A stretch of 64,000 nucleotides of DNA from Parapedobacter indicus (GTDB lineage Bacteria > Bacteroidota > Bacteroidia > Sphingobacteriales > Sphingobacteriaceae). The stretch spans positions 186,001 to 250,000 of the forward strand of contig NZ_FOQO01000004.1 in assembly GCF_900113765.1 (NCBI RefSeq). The letters run 5' to 3'. The position numbers were made by a program, and so were the translations under genes. The notes beneath the pieces were generated by a model. That model was given only the letters and a program-made list of their open reading frames with translations, was not told the DNA's origin and made no database searches. Below are positions 1 through 9,531 of this stretch, piece by piece; position 1 is the first letter of the stretch; every line of letters starts with the position of its first letter.

Positions 1-2
1 AG

Positions 3-1661
3 GTGCGGGATATGGTTATCGGCATTCCATTGGGAATTTTGACCGAATCCACGGGCCAGCATGAAATCGTCCTCCATTTCTCGGGTGTACGGTGGTCGCT
101 GTATGTAGACGGCGAACTGCTCGACAATGATTTCCCGTTGGGCTATCCCCAATGGCCCGCCAAGCACAGCTGGGAGATTGACCCCAACCTGGTTTCCAAA
201 GCCGAACTCTTCTTCCCCGCCCTGGAGCCTGAAAAAACGGTATTGAAAACTCCCCGAATCGCGAAGGATATCCAATACTGGACCCCTGCCGGCCACAACA
301 CCTGGGTGGGCGACGTGGCCACCTTCTACCATGAGGGGCGGTATCACGTGTTCTACCTGTTTGACAGACGGGGCCACGCCAGCAAATTCGGCCGCGGTGG
401 GCATTATTTTGAACACCTTTCGACGACCGACTTCAAAACATGGACCGAGCACGAGGCCGCCACCCCCATCGAAAGCCAATGGGAAACGCTCGGCACGGGC
501 ACGCCATTCATCAGCGATGGCAAACTTTGCATCAGCTATGGGCTGCACACCACCCGTATCTTTCCCAAAGAAGCAACCACCCTGCCGCTGCTATTGGATT
601 ATTACAACCAACACGGTGCTACAGGCTCGTTCGGGTACGATACCCTATCGGGATATCCCGCCGGATCCACCTACTCCATCAGCGCCGACGGCATCAGCCA
701 GTTCAAAAAGACACACACGTTATTCCACCATTGCGAAAACCCCAGCGTCTATACCGATCCCGAAGGCCGCCTGCGCATGCTGGCGAACTACGGCGCAAAG
801 GGAACCTGGGAATCAAAATCGATCGAAGGCGATTGGAAATCCATTAATCCCGGATTTCCTCCGGGCGGTGACTGCACCTTTTTCTTCCGTTGGGGGAATT
901 ACGACTACGTGATCGGCGGCTTTACCGGCCTTTGGTCGAAGCCCGCCAGCGCGCCGGAAGACGGCTACACGGATGTCGTCAAACAAGGGCTTGATTTCTA
1001 TAATGGAATGTGTGTACCCGCGGTTACGGAAATCAACGACGGCCGGTTCCTGATGGCCGGCTGGATTCCGATGGCCAACTGGGGCGGCACATTAAACATC
1101 CATGAAATGCTCCAGTTTCCGGATGGACGGATCGGCACCAAATGGATGGAAGAGCTCGTGCCGGTCACGGAAAGGCAACGCACCCTTGCCGATGAAATCG
1201 AGGAAAACTCCACGTTTGAGGTCAATGATCCCTCCTTCCTGCTGACGTTTGATGTGAAGCCTGGTGAGGACCTATCCGGCAAACTGGGCGTCCTGTTCTT
1301 AGGCGAAGATGCCGCCGAGCACGCCTGCGAATTCCAATTGAGTCCGCACGGAAAAAGGGCGCAATACGGCCAAGGATCCCTTCAGCAGTTCTCCGGACAG
1401 GAGAAAACCCTGCGCGAAGGCGGCTTTCCGAACCACGCCCGCCATTACGGCATCGAAAACCTCTTCGATACGGACGGGCCATTCTCCGTCCGTATGTTCG
1501 TCAAATACGACACCAAGTATGGTGGATCTCAGATCGATGCGGAAATCGCCGGCAAACGTACCATGATTACATTTTGCCCGGGACTGAAAGTCGAAAAGTT
1601 GGTATTCAGATCGGAGGATACCGGCATTCGAAACGTGAAACTGGCTGCATATGAACATTAG
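3..1661 (+). CDS. GH32-like glycoside hydrolase, 5'-truncated by window edge
   Basis: Probable sucrose/fructan-type glycosidase of the GH32 five-bladed beta-propeller superfamily. Residues about 94-120 (WTPAGHNTWVGD followed by VATFYHEGRYHVFY) align with the first GH32 blade, where the nucleophile Asp sits in WMNDPNG; here D104 would be the nucleophile. Later blade motifs are CENPSVYTDPEG, standing for the usual RDP motif, and GGDCTFFF. A C-terminal beta-sandwich-like part follows from about residue 400. The reading frame is open to the window edge and the first in-frame start is a GTG at base 3, so the true N-terminus, probably with a signal peptide, lies outside. The motifs are divergent, so family membership is more certain than substrate. 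It converges with the next gene, leaving 6 bp between stop codons. Confidence 0.7.
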   Translation: MRDMVIGIPLGILTESTGQHEIVLHFSGVRWSLYVDGELLDNDFPLGYPQWPAKHSWEIDPNLVSKAELFFPALEPEKTVLKTPRIAKDIQYWTPAGHNTWVGDVATFYHEGRYHVFYLFDRRGHASKFGRGGHYFEHLSTTDFKTWTEHEAATPIESQWETLGTGTPFISDGKLCISYGLHTTRIFPKEATTLPLLLDYYNQHGATGSFGYDTLSGYPAGSTYSISADGISQFKKTHTLFHHCENPSVYTDPEGRLRMLANYGAKGTWESKSIEGDWKSINPGFPPGGDCTFFFRWGNYDYVIGGFTGLWSKPASAPEDGYTDVVKQGLDFYNGMCVPAVTEINDGRFLMAGWIPMANWGGTLNIHEMLQFPDGRIGTKWMEELVPVTERQRTLADEIEENSTFEVNDPSFLLTFDVKPGEDLSGKLGVLFLGEDAAEHACEFQLSPHGKRAQYGQGSLQQFSGQEKTLREGGFPNHARHYGIENLFDTDGPFSVRMFVKYDTKYGGSQIDAEIAGKRTMITFCPGLKVEKLVFRSEDTGIRNVKLAAYEH

Positions 1662-1667
1662 GCATTT

Positions 1668-2105
1668 TCAACGCCCTGTCACCAGCTCCAGCTCTCCGGA
1701 AACCAAGCTGATGTGGCAACAGTCAAACGTGACCACATAGTCGGCCTTGACGACTTCGCGGTTACCGATATATCCTTGAAAGCGAACCTTGGTATGCTTA
1801 AATTTCGGAATGTGCTCGCCGTCGATATCACTAGTCACCGGATAGCTACCAAGGCTTTTGAAAATACTCCATTGGTCATTCGTATAGGTCTTTGTCAAAT
1901 CCTTGCCGTCCGATATGCGGGTCACTTTCGTCCGGTCGAGCGCTACGGGTTTACCCGATGGGTCGACAAGCTTTACGGAGATCCACCGTAGGTCATACGT
2001 GCAATCTACTTTATCGCACCCGTGTTCTTCACCCGTCAACTCCACTTTACTACACGATAACGTGAAAGCAACCAGTAGCAAGCCTATCAGATTTATCTTT
2101 TTCAT
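1668..2105 (-). CDS. Small putative lipoprotein, unknown function
   Basis: A 145-residue exported protein. The first 20 residues form a lipoprotein signal peptide with a lipobox ending LSCS, so the mature protein probably starts at Cys18 and is membrane-anchored. The remainder contains a stretch (ISVKLVDPSGKPV) typical of small Bacteroidota beta-sandwich lipoproteins, with paired Cys near both ends (CDKVDC, DCC). I do not recognise a named family. It is a single gene facing the GH32-like gene, and its promoter must lie in the 189-bp gap before murQ, which holds T-rich runs but no convincing operator. Confidence 0.7.
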   Translation of the reverse strand: MKKINLIGLLLVAFTLSCSKVELTGEEHGCDKVDCTYDLRWISVKLVDPSGKPVALDRTKVTRISDGKDLTKTYTNDQWSIFKSLGSYPVTSDIDGEHIPKFKHTKVRFQGYIGNREVVKADYVVTFDCCHISLVSGELELVTGR

Positions 2106-2294
2106 TGTTGGTCAGTTTACAGATAAGACGAGACGCCCGCCGATTTCGCTACTGTGATATATGGGTTTGCTTTTTACCCACTTGCCAAATATTTTTTTGT
2201 TAGCGTTGAGTATTTTCTTCTTTTTTTTCGTCTTATCAATACATAACTTGGCGATCACCGCGATTATTCGCCGCCACACGCCAAAGAAGGAATT

Positions 2295-3095
2295 ATGAAA
2301 AAACTGACGGAGCAATCATCCCGGTACACAGACCTCGAACAGCAATCGGTTGGAACCTTGCTGCAGCAGATCAATCAGGAAGACAAACGGGTCGCCTTGG
2401 CGGTTCAGCAAGCCCTGCCGCAGATCGAAGCATTTGTTGAAGCACTAGTGCCGCGCATGGAGAACGGCGGCCGATTGGTCTATATCGGGGCGGGCACAAG
2501 CGGCCGGTTAGGCGTATTGGACGCCTCGGAATGCCCCCCTACCTTTGGCGTGCCGGCGCACCGGGTGATGGGTATCCTCGCCGGAGGCGATGAGGCCATC
2601 CGGAAGCCGGTGGAGTTTGCAGAAGACAACGTGGAACAGACTTGGACAGATTTGAACGCGATTGCTATCAGCGAACGGGATACCCTGCTCGCCATTGCGG
2701 CATCGGGTAACACGCCGTATACGCTTGGCGCATTGCAGCAAGCAAACCGACATGGCCTGCTCACCGGTTGCCTCGTCTGCAATGCTGAGACTCCCATGGC
2801 CGCGGAAGCAACCTACCCGATCGCCGTATTGACCGGACCGGAGTTGATCACCGGCTCAACCCGCATGAAGGCCGGTACGGCCCAAAAAATGGTGTTAAAC
2901 ATGATCAGCACCACCGTCATGATCCGTTTGGGCAGGGTCAAAGGAAACAAAATGGTGGATATGCAGCTGTCCAATCACAAACTAAAGCAGCGCGGTATCG
3001 CGATCTTGATGGAAGAAACGGGATTGGATAGCCAGGCTGCCGGGAACTTAATTGACCGCTACGGCAATGTACGCCGGGCGTTGGAAGCGATATAG
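2295..3095 (+). CDS. murQ: N-acetylmuramic acid 6-phosphate etherase MurQ
   Basis: MurQ cleaves the D-lactyl ether of MurNAc-6-phosphate to give GlcNAc-6-phosphate, in cytoplasmic recycling of peptidoglycan. The SIS sugar-isomerase fold is clear: GAGTSGRLGVLDASE (about 59-73) is the phosphosugar-binding signature, AASGNTPYT follows, and the block TGSTRMKAGTAQKMVLNM is highly characteristic of MurQ. At 266 residues it is slightly shorter than most homologues (about 270-305), mainly at the C-terminus. The ATG has a purine-rich AAGGAA ribosome site. Only 8 bp separate its stop from the sigma factor gene, so the two are probably co-transcribed, an unusual partner for a wall-recycling enzyme. Confidence 0.95.
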   Translation: MKKLTEQSSRYTDLEQQSVGTLLQQINQEDKRVALAVQQALPQIEAFVEALVPRMENGGRLVYIGAGTSGRLGVLDASECPPTFGVPAHRVMGILAGGDEAIRKPVEFAEDNVEQTWTDLNAIAISERDTLLAIAASGNTPYTLGALQQANRHGLLTGCLVCNAETPMAAEATYPIAVLTGPELITGSTRMKAGTAQKMVLNMISTTVMIRLGRVKGNKMVDMQLSNHKLKQRGIAILMEETGLDSQAAGNLIDRYGNVRRALEAI

Positions 3096-3103
3096 ACGTA
3101 CGA

Positions 3104-3718
3104 ATGGCGCAGGATCACACAAGTATCCAGACACTTTTTGCCCGCATACAGCGTGGCGAAAAACAGGCGTTCGATCAGCTGTACCTCCTGCATTTTGACA
3201 ACTTGAAACAGTTTGCGCAACACTACGTTAAGCGCGAGGAAGCGGCCGACGAGTTGGTATCGGAGCTGTTCGTCCAGGTTTGGCTGCGCAAGGCGTCGCT
3301 TCACGAAATCAACCACCCCATCCGCTACCTATATCAGTCGGTGAAGAACGGCTGCCTTTCCTATCTGAAAAAGGAAAACAGGCATGCACGGGTTTCCCTG
3401 GACGAAGTGGAGCCCGCAAATCTACAGCTAGCCGTAACTGCCAGTCCCGAGCAATTACTGGAATATAAAGAGTTGTTAACGCTTTTGGAGGAAGCGGTCG
3501 ACTTGATGCCCGACCAGCGCCGGACGGTTTTCCGGATGGTCAAAGAAGACCGGCTAAAATGCCGGGAAGTGGCCGAACTATTGGGACTCTCCGTGCGTAC
3601 GGTCGAAAACCAGGTGTATCGGGCCGTCAGGCAACTTAACAACGTGGTGGAACGTTATTTCGATGCCGGCAATGCCGATCAGGGGCGCGCCAATCGATTT
3701 TTTTTCTTAGTTATCTGA
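3104..3718 (+). CDS. ECF RNA polymerase sigma factor (FecI-like)
   Basis: A 204-residue sigma-70 family factor of the extracytoplasmic-function type. Region 2 (LFARIQRGEKQAFDQLY through ADELVSELFVQVW) and region 4 (LMPDQRRTVFRMVKED then REVAELLGLSVRTVENQ, a helix-turn-helix) are both present. It should direct RNA polymerase to the receptor operon when released by the FecR protein encoded 9 bp downstream. The tail after region 4 (about 20 residues ending FFFLVI) is longer than usual. It sits between murQ and fecR in a four-gene operon. Confidence 0.93.
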   Translation: MAQDHTSIQTLFARIQRGEKQAFDQLYLLHFDNLKQFAQHYVKREEAADELVSELFVQVWLRKASLHEINHPIRYLYQSVKNGCLSYLKKENRHARVSLDEVEPANLQLAVTASPEQLLEYKELLTLLEEAVDLMPDQRRTVFRMVKEDRLKCREVAELLGLSVRTVENQVYRAVRQLNNVVERYFDAGNADQGRANRFFFLVI

Positions 3719-3727
3719 GGAGGCCAT

Positions 3728-4777
3728 ATGGATAAAGAAGTTTTTTTACAGTTACTTTCCCGAAAACTTTCGGGCTCGCTGCCACCGGAAGAGGAGCGTA
3801 AGCTGGGGGAAATCCTGGATACCCATACAGACTATAAACGGCAGGCGGAAGTTTTGGAACTGTATTTCCAGACCAAGCGGCGGCCGACCATGGCCCATCG
3901 CATCAAGTTAGCGGGGCTATGGGAAGCCATCGAGGCGGAGGAATCCGAGGCATCCCAAAAGGTCGTCCATGAGTCGGCTGATCAGGAAGCATCACCGGAC
4001 CGCATCAGCAAACGCGGTAGCTGGCTACGACTGGCCGCCATGATTTTGTTTTGCCTCGGCATGGGAATCACCCTATACTGGTACTTCCAGACACCTGCCG
4101 AACCGGCATTCGCAGAAATCAAAACCGAGGCAGACAGACAGTTCATCACGTTGGCAGATGGTACATTCATCGTACTAGACCCTTCCTCTACCCTCCGGTA
4201 TAACGCCGATTTCGGTAAACACGACCGCGCTATCAAATTAGACGGAGAAGCGTATTTCGAGGTAGCCAAAAACAACGCGCTTCCCCTGGTTGTCCATGCC
4301 GGTCAGCTGCAGGTACGGGTAGTGGGCACCACGTTTCAGGTCCGTGCCTATGAAGATGCGCCTTCGGCAACGGTTGCATTGCTTGAAGGCGTCGTCGAAG
4401 TATCCGGCATACCCGATCGCACAAAAGGACAGACTTCCGCTGTTCGACTCTACCCCATGCAGCAACTGGAAGTCAGACAGAACCAAACCCAAGCGGCACT
4501 GACCTCCTTTTCCAAAGATTCACTCTTAAACGAACTGGGTTGGTGGCCCACCGCAGATTCCCTTACTTTCCATGTAGAAACGTTGGGAGCTGTGCTTCGC
4601 CGTATCAGTAAAAAATTCAAGGTACAGTTCATTGTGCGTCCTAAAAAACTAAACGATGTCCGGTTCACGGGTGCATTTAGTGACGACACGTCCTTGGAAA
4701 ATGTATTGAAGGTGTTGCAGGCGGCTTATCCATTCACGTACCGCTTTGAAACGGAAAATCGGATTGTAATCGAATAG
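3728..4777 (+). CDS. FecR-family anti-sigma factor
   Basis: Inner-membrane regulator that holds the ECF sigma factor and receives the signal from the TonB receptor. The N-terminal ~90 residues are cytoplasmic, one transmembrane helix lies near 105-120 (LAAMILFCLGMGITLYWYF), and the periplasmic part contains the FecR domain (ITLADGTFIVLDPSSTLRY, GEAYFEVAKN) followed by a C-terminal DUF4974 domain (LGAVLRRISKKFKVQF). The start has a strong GGAGG site. It is followed after 3 bp by the receptor gene, giving the usual sigma/FecR/receptor order. Confidence 0.93.
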   Translation: MDKEVFLQLLSRKLSGSLPPEEERKLGEILDTHTDYKRQAEVLELYFQTKRRPTMAHRIKLAGLWEAIEAEESEASQKVVHESADQEASPDRISKRGSWLRLAAMILFCLGMGITLYWYFQTPAEPAFAEIKTEADRQFITLADGTFIVLDPSSTLRYNADFGKHDRAIKLDGEAYFEVAKNNALPLVVHAGQLQVRVVGTTFQVRAYEDAPSATVALLEGVVEVSGIPDRTKGQTSAVRLYPMQQLEVRQNQTQAALTSFSKDSLLNELGWWPTADSLTFHVETLGAVLRRISKKFKVQFIVRPKKLNDVRFTGAFSDDTSLENVLKVLQAAYPFTYRFETENRIVIE

Positions 4778-4780
4778 ACA

Positions 4781-7423
4781 TTGAAAAAGCATACGTCTTT
4801 GCTTGTCCTTTTGCTGCTGCTAAGCGGATATCGGCTTGCCGCCCAAAGCGGAACGATTCGGATCAACCATGAACAGCGTTCGCTCGTTGACGTGCTGGAA
4901 ATCATTGCCCGGCAATCCAGGTACCATGTGGTTTACAGCAACGATGTGGTCACCGATAGCATGGCCGTATCCGTTGCCGCCGGCGAATATGCCATTGATG
5001 AGCTGCTTCAAAACGTCCTGCCCGGGCATGACCTGTTTTACCGCGAGCTATCCGACAAAACATTAGTAGTGAGCAGCCTGAAGCTGCATGGCATACAGCA
5101 GCCGGCCGAGGCTAAAGGCATACGGATCCGGGGCCATGTACGCGATAGTGCCGACCACCCGCTCGCCTTTGCATCGGTCGGATTGTATGCGGCCGACCGC
5201 TTTCTCACCGGAAGTACCACGGATCGGCAAGGTCATTTCAGTCTTCGGCATGCATTCGATGCCGGACAATCCTATACGGTGAAGGTAACCTCCATCGGTT
5301 TCCAATCCGTGGCGTTCGCCTTTGTGTATCCCGACACGGCGCAACTCGCGGCGATTACCCTGAAGCGGGACAACCGTCTACTGGCAGAAGTGCAGGTCCA
5401 AGCCAAGCGGCCTCCCATTGAACGACGGGCAGATCGATTCATTGTGAATGTGGAAGGCAGTGTGTTGGAAATCGGGAGCAATGGCTTGGAAATCCTGCAG
5501 AAATCACCCGGATTATGGGTAGACCCCAATGGCAATATCAGCCTGCGGGGGCAATCGGTGATGGTTATGATCAATGACGTGGTGCAGCGTATGTCATCCG
5601 CCGATCTGGCAGAATACCTACGTACCTTGCGGTCGGAAGATATCGCCAAGATCGAAATTCTGCCCAACCCGCCCGCAGAATTCGAAGCCGAAGGTTCCGG
5701 TGGCATCGTGCACATCGTATTGAAGCGGGGGCGCGATGAAGGATTCACCAGCACGCTGAACACGCAGTATCGCCAGCAAGTGGACCGGCCTGCGTACAAC
5801 ATGGGAGCTACCTTCAACTATAAAATCAGGAGTTTATACGTATTCGGAACGGGCGGTTATGGCAAAGATCGAAGTTCCTATATCGCAACCAACGATATCC
5901 GGTATCCCGACCAGCATGCCTATAACAGCTTTACCAACCGTGAAAACAACAATACACAGGCAATGTTACGTCTGGGTGCTATTTATGAATTCAGGGCAAA
6001 TCAGTCCATCGGTCTGCAGACCAACCTGAATCGGGGCAAACTGCTCCAGCAGTTTGATACGGACATCGCTTTGATCGATCCACAGCGTGTAACGGAAGGA
6101 TCCGCCACATCCGATTGGACGCGGACGCCCGGATTGAACAGTGCCACACTGAACTACAGCTGGAAAATCGATAGCCTCGGATCCGGATTGAAAGTACTTG
6201 CCGATTACCTGGACAGTGAAAACCCCAACACCAATGAATTCCACTCCCGTTACACCTATCCCGAACGGGATGCCGTGTTCCGCAATGCAACACCCAGTAC
6301 CACGCGCCTGTATAGCGTGCAAACCGATTACAACCAATGGCTGGACGCCATACAGCTCAAAGCCGGACTAAAATTCACGAATACCGATCGGGACAATGAA
6401 GTCATACACGAACAATTCGAATCCGGCCAATGGCTACTTGACCCCGGGCGAAGCAACCGTTTCCGGTATCAGGAGCAGCTATTGATGGGCTATGCCTCAC
6501 TCGAACGCCAATTTAAGCGTTTCAGCGCACAGGTTGGACTCCGGGCCGAGCAGACCATCATGGATGGTAATTCCGTAAGCGCAGACATCCGCTTCCGGCG
6601 ATCCTATGTCAACCTGTTTCCATCGGTATTCCTTTTGCACCGACTGGACAGTGCAGGCAAAAAGTCGCTCGTGCTCAACTATACCCGCAGGTTGAGCAGA
6701 CCTTCATTCGCCACCCTTAACCCCTACCGATTGCAGTTTTACGATTTCCTAGCCCAAATCGGCAACCCCGACCTGCTACCCGAGTATACCGACCGCGTGG
6801 AAGCGGGAATAACCCTGGCGGGCGGACTATCGTGGGATGTCTATTACGCAACCACCAGCAACACGATGGCCCAGTATGCGGAAACCGTCGATAAGATGAT
6901 TGAATACCAGATCCGGAATTTCGGCAGCAGCCACCGCATTGGCACCAGCGTGTATCTCCCCGTGAACGTACGTCCCTGGTGGTCGACGACCAACAACCTG
7001 AATTTATACTACCTGCGCTACCAAATAGCCGAAGCCGATTACCGTAATACTTCCTTCAACATCAGTACATATCAGGTGTTCACGATCAAAAATATCGGCG
7101 ATGCCGACGTGTTTGCCTTCTACCGATCGCCTTACCTCACCGCCAATTCGGATATGGCGGATTACTGTAGCGTAGACATCGGCTTCTCCAAACGCTTATG
7201 GAACAATCAAGCCCGGCTGCGGCTGAATGTGACGGATGTTTTCAACACAGCACGTGAACGGGAAGTCACCCAAGACCCCGGCGCCACCGTGTATTTTTAC
7301 CAGAAACGACCTACCCGAACGGTAGGGCTTTCTTTCAGCTATACCTTTACATCCGGTAAAACGTTCAGCAACCGAAAGATTGAGCAGAGTGCGGAGGAAG
7401 AACAGAAACGGATCGGGAATTAA
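4781..7423 (+). CDS. TonB-dependent receptor with STN signalling domain
   Basis: Outer-membrane receptor of 880 residues starting at a TTG codon, 3 bp after the fecR stop. After the signal peptide (cleaved after LAAQS) come a secretin/TonB N-terminal (STN) domain at about 25-95, a carboxypeptidase-regulatory-like beta-sandwich (about 115-200), a plug (GLEILQKSPGLWV to EIEGSGGIVHIVLK-like segment, about 230-310) and a 22-strand barrel of the outer-membrane beta-barrel family rather than the SusC type. The STN domain is the part that normally talks to FecR, so this receptor is expected to switch on its own operon when loaded. The substrate cannot be read from the sequence. A copy of its last 34 bases lies near 17.8 kb. 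Confidence 0.92.
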   Translation: MKKHTSLLVLLLLLSGYRLAAQSGTIRINHEQRSLVDVLEIIARQSRYHVVYSNDVVTDSMAVSVAAGEYAIDELLQNVLPGHDLFYRELSDKTLVVSSLKLHGIQQPAEAKGIRIRGHVRDSADHPLAFASVGLYAADRFLTGSTTDRQGHFSLRHAFDAGQSYTVKVTSIGFQSVAFAFVYPDTAQLAAITLKRDNRLLAEVQVQAKRPPIERRADRFIVNVEGSVLEIGSNGLEILQKSPGLWVDPNGNISLRGQSVMVMINDVVQRMSSADLAEYLRTLRSEDIAKIEILPNPPAEFEAEGSGGIVHIVLKRGRDEGFTSTLNTQYRQQVDRPAYNMGATFNYKIRSLYVFGTGGYGKDRSSYIATNDIRYPDQHAYNSFTNRENNNTQAMLRLGAIYEFRANQSIGLQTNLNRGKLLQQFDTDIALIDPQRVTEGSATSDWTRTPGLNSATLNYSWKIDSLGSGLKVLADYLDSENPNTNEFHSRYTYPERDAVFRNATPSTTRLYSVQTDYNQWLDAIQLKAGLKFTNTDRDNEVIHEQFESGQWLLDPGRSNRFRYQEQLLMGYASLERQFKRFSAQVGLRAEQTIMDGNSVSADIRFRRSYVNLFPSVFLLHRLDSAGKKSLVLNYTRRLSRPSFATLNPYRLQFYDFLAQIGNPDLLPEYTDRVEAGITLAGGLSWDVYYATTSNTMAQYAETVDKMIEYQIRNFGSSHRIGTSVYLPVNVRPWWSTTNNLNLYYLRYQIAEADYRNTSFNISTYQVFTIKNIGDADVFAFYRSPYLTANSDMADYCSVDIGFSKRLWNNQARLRLNVTDVFNTAREREVTQDPGATVYFYQKRPTRTVGLSFSYTFTSGKTFSNRKIEQSAEEEQKRIGN

Positions 7424-7448
7424 GACCGTCTGACCTCGGAACACCGAT

Positions 7449-8432
7449 TCAAAACCCCGGCAATGAAAACGGCCTGTACCCGGTCGGGTCAAAGCTATAT
7501 TCGTCGTCCTGGATACCCGTCACCTCGACGTCAAACAGGCTGCTGGTGAATTTATGCATCAGGTACGTGACCCCGCCAAGCTGAATGTAACCAATGTTCA
7601 AAAAGCCCACCATGGCAAATTCGTCAGGAGGAAGCATGACATCGGCAGATGGTACCAGCCAAATATTCATATCGGTCCCTTCTGCATCTTTTCCTGTATA
7701 CTCTTCCGAATAAAGCCCGGTTTGGAGGAAGCGGGCACGATTTCCGGTTTTCTTGAAATGCTGGTTGAAATGTGCCAGGTTATCAACATCTTCGGGCGAT
7801 GGTCCGTAGGTCATGCCGATATCCATCCGGATTTCCCATTTATTACCCTCGGGATCCACCATGTATTGGACCATCACCCGATCTCTCATAAACGCATCGA
7901 CCTGCACAATCCCTTCTGCATCTTCGAGCAGTTTGATGAAGGACTCGTTGGGTATAAACGCTTCCCGGCCTTTTATATTCAGAAAAGAATATCCTTCTAC
8001 TGTTTTCCCCTGCATTTTATCTACTGCCGTGTAGTCAATGCGCTTGGTGTGGTTAGGAAACGTAAGACAAGCATGCTGTAAGAGGTAATTTCTAAAATCA
8101 AACCCTTCACCGGATGGCGCTTCGCCTGATCCGCCGTATTTCGTGTGAATCGCTTCACGTGTCTGTTCCTCTTCGATCATCGGCACACAATCGGTGATGA
8201 CGAGTATCGCCTCGGACTTAGCGGCCGTAAAGAATGCATTTTTATTTAACAATTTATCAATCTCAGCTCGTGTAAGTTCCACCGCGTAAAACGTACACCC
8301 CTGTTCGGCTTGGCAAGTTGCGACCGTTTCGGTCATCACCATTTCGCTTTCTTTCGATTTGCAGCTGAACGATAAAGCTACACAAACCAGTAGGACTGTT
8401 TCCAGCCTTGGCATTATTTTAATGATTTTCAT
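7449..8432 (-). CDS. Putative lipoprotein, paralogue B' of the envelope operon
   Basis: A 327-residue exported protein with a lipobox ending SFSC (Cys24). I do not recognise the family. Its first ~90 mature residues align with those of the repeat-tailed protein at 10.3-11.3 kb: both have ATC, four residues, GCTF, then an acidic LT-x-x-E-x-D helix and a later YGG-x-G, suggesting an old duplication. The rest is beta-rich with no catalytic motif that I can see. It is the last gene of the operon, overlapping its upstream neighbour by 14 bp, and converges on the TonB receptor 25 bp away. Confidence 0.75.
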   Translation of the reverse strand: MKIIKIMPRLETVLLVCVALSFSCKSKESEMVMTETVATCQAEQGCTFYAVELTRAEIDKLLNKNAFFTAAKSEAILVITDCVPMIEEEQTREAIHTKYGGSGEAPSGEGFDFRNYLLQHACLTFPNHTKRIDYTAVDKMQGKTVEGYSFLNIKGREAFIPNESFIKLLEDAEGIVQVDAFMRDRVMVQYMVDPEGNKWEIRMDIGMTYGPSPEDVDNLAHFNQHFKKTGNRARFLQTGLYSEEYTGKDAEGTDMNIWLVPSADVMLPPDEFAMVGFLNIGYIQLGGVTYLMHKFTSSLFDVEVTGIQDDEYSFDPTGYRPFSLPGF

Positions 8433-9177
8433 AGTCGTTTAAATTTATCTCGTAATAATTGTTAGAAATTGCAGTTAAGCGATGCCGAACACGCTGTACG
8501 CCCGACAGCGTTTTTCCCGCTACTTCAACACGGCCTAAGGGCAAGTCTGGCATGAAATTCACAGGGAGTTTGGCGTCGGCGATTCGTCTGTTGAAATGGA
8601 TGAGCGGGCGCATATCCACCGTAGTGTCGGCCAGCCAAACGGTGCTACGGTCTTGCGTTTTCAGGTAGTCAACGTGATAGGCTGCGGCTTGCAAGTTAGG
8701 CCATCCGTAATTATTTTCGCCAAAAACTTGCTTTTCTCCGGTTGGTTGCAGCCAATCTCCGAGCGCTTCTTCGGGCACGGGAAAATCAAGTGTATCGCGC
8801 AGTATGGTTTGGTTGCCTGTTTCATCGCGGTATGCCGTGATGTACTCACCCGTGGGAAGTGCCAGCACCCACTCGGCCATTTCGTCTGTACCTCCATATG
8901 ATTCCGCAGTAAACAGCCACGCACCGGTACTATCGTCATGGTAAGCTGTCATTTCCCCGGCTCGGCCGTATTCGCCTTCCGGGATCCATGTGTTTTCATA
9001 TTCCCAGTGCCATGAATGGTAAAACGTATATCGCCCCTCGGCGGGCGGGACAACGGTGTCTGTGGAAACGACCGTGGTTACCGACGAGGCAAGCGCGGCA
9101 GTCTGCTGCTGCGCTTCGGGAAAACTGCATGCAAAGGCAAGCAGCCCCAGGCCTGCTACTAAACCGACTTGAACCAT
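8419..9177 (-). CDS. Putative lipoprotein of the envelope operon
   Basis: A 252-residue exported protein of unknown family. I place the start at the ATG giving MVQVGLVAGLGLLAFAC, a clean lipoprotein signal peptide with Cys17 or so as the lipid-bearing residue. A longer reading frame exists upstream but would bury this signal peptide. The start overlaps the end of the DUF4870 gene by 19 bp, indicating translational coupling. The mature part is aromatic-rich and acidic (YTFYHSWHWEYENTW near its start), without known motifs. Confidence 0.72.
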   Translation of the reverse strand: MVQVGLVAGLGLLAFACSFPEAQQQTAALASSVTTVVSTDTVVPPAEGRYTFYHSWHWEYENTWIPEGEYGRAGEMTAYHDDSTGAWLFTAESYGGTDEMAEWVLALPTGEYITAYRDETGNQTILRDTLDFPVPEEALGDWLQPTGEKQVFGENNYGWPNLQAAAYHVDYLKTQDRSTVWLADTTVDMRPLIHFNRRIADAKLPVNFMPDLPLGRVEVAGKTLSGVQRVRHRLTAISNNYYEINLNDYENH

Positions 9178-9509
9178 TCTTGATAATATTTTCCTACTAC
9201 AGGTACTGCCTTTTCCTGTCCGTTGAGTGCCGCGATTAATCCCATCACCCAGCAAACGAACAGGAAAATCACACCCACAATGCAGACGACCCAGCCAAGG
9301 ATGGGGATGATGTTAATCATGCCTAGGGCCAGCCCGGTGAGCATGATGCCGAGGCTCTGCCGGATGTGGTAGGCGGCAAATGGTTGTTTCTTTTCGTTGT
9401 TCATCACGAACGCGGCAATAAGCCCGATAAGCGTAATGTACGCAATGATGGCGATGGACTTATCGGGTTGCTGCTCAACGGCATCAGATTGTTGACTATT
9501 GTTCTCCAT
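9159..9509 (-). CDS. DUF4870-type small membrane protein
   Basis: A 116-residue integral membrane protein with a hydrophilic, Gln-rich N-terminus and about four hydrophobic segments (SIAIIAYITLIGLIAAFVM, LGIMLTGLALGMINIIP, LGWVVCIVGVIFLFVCWVM). The pattern AYHIRQSLG between helix 1 and helix 2 is typical of the DUF4870 family, often annotated as an import component, although no transport role is proven. It lies in the middle of the lipoprotein operon, 22 bp after the preceding gene. Confidence 0.8.
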   Translation of the reverse strand: MENNSQQSDAVEQQPDKSIAIIAYITLIGLIAAFVMNNEKKQPFAAYHIRQSLGIMLTGLALGMINIIPILGWVVCIVGVIFLFVCWVMGLIAALNGQEKAVPVVGKYYQEWFKSV

Positions 9510-9531
9510 GGTTTCTTTTTTGGTATTTTCC

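Noticed and set aside
331..912. 193-aa and 135-aa plus-strand frames inside the first gene
   Set aside because: Alternative frames of the GH32-like gene with unusual Pro/Arg/Ser composition.
5272..5817. 181-aa minus-strand open frame
   Set aside because: It is antisense to the plug region of the TonB receptor, with no signal or family.
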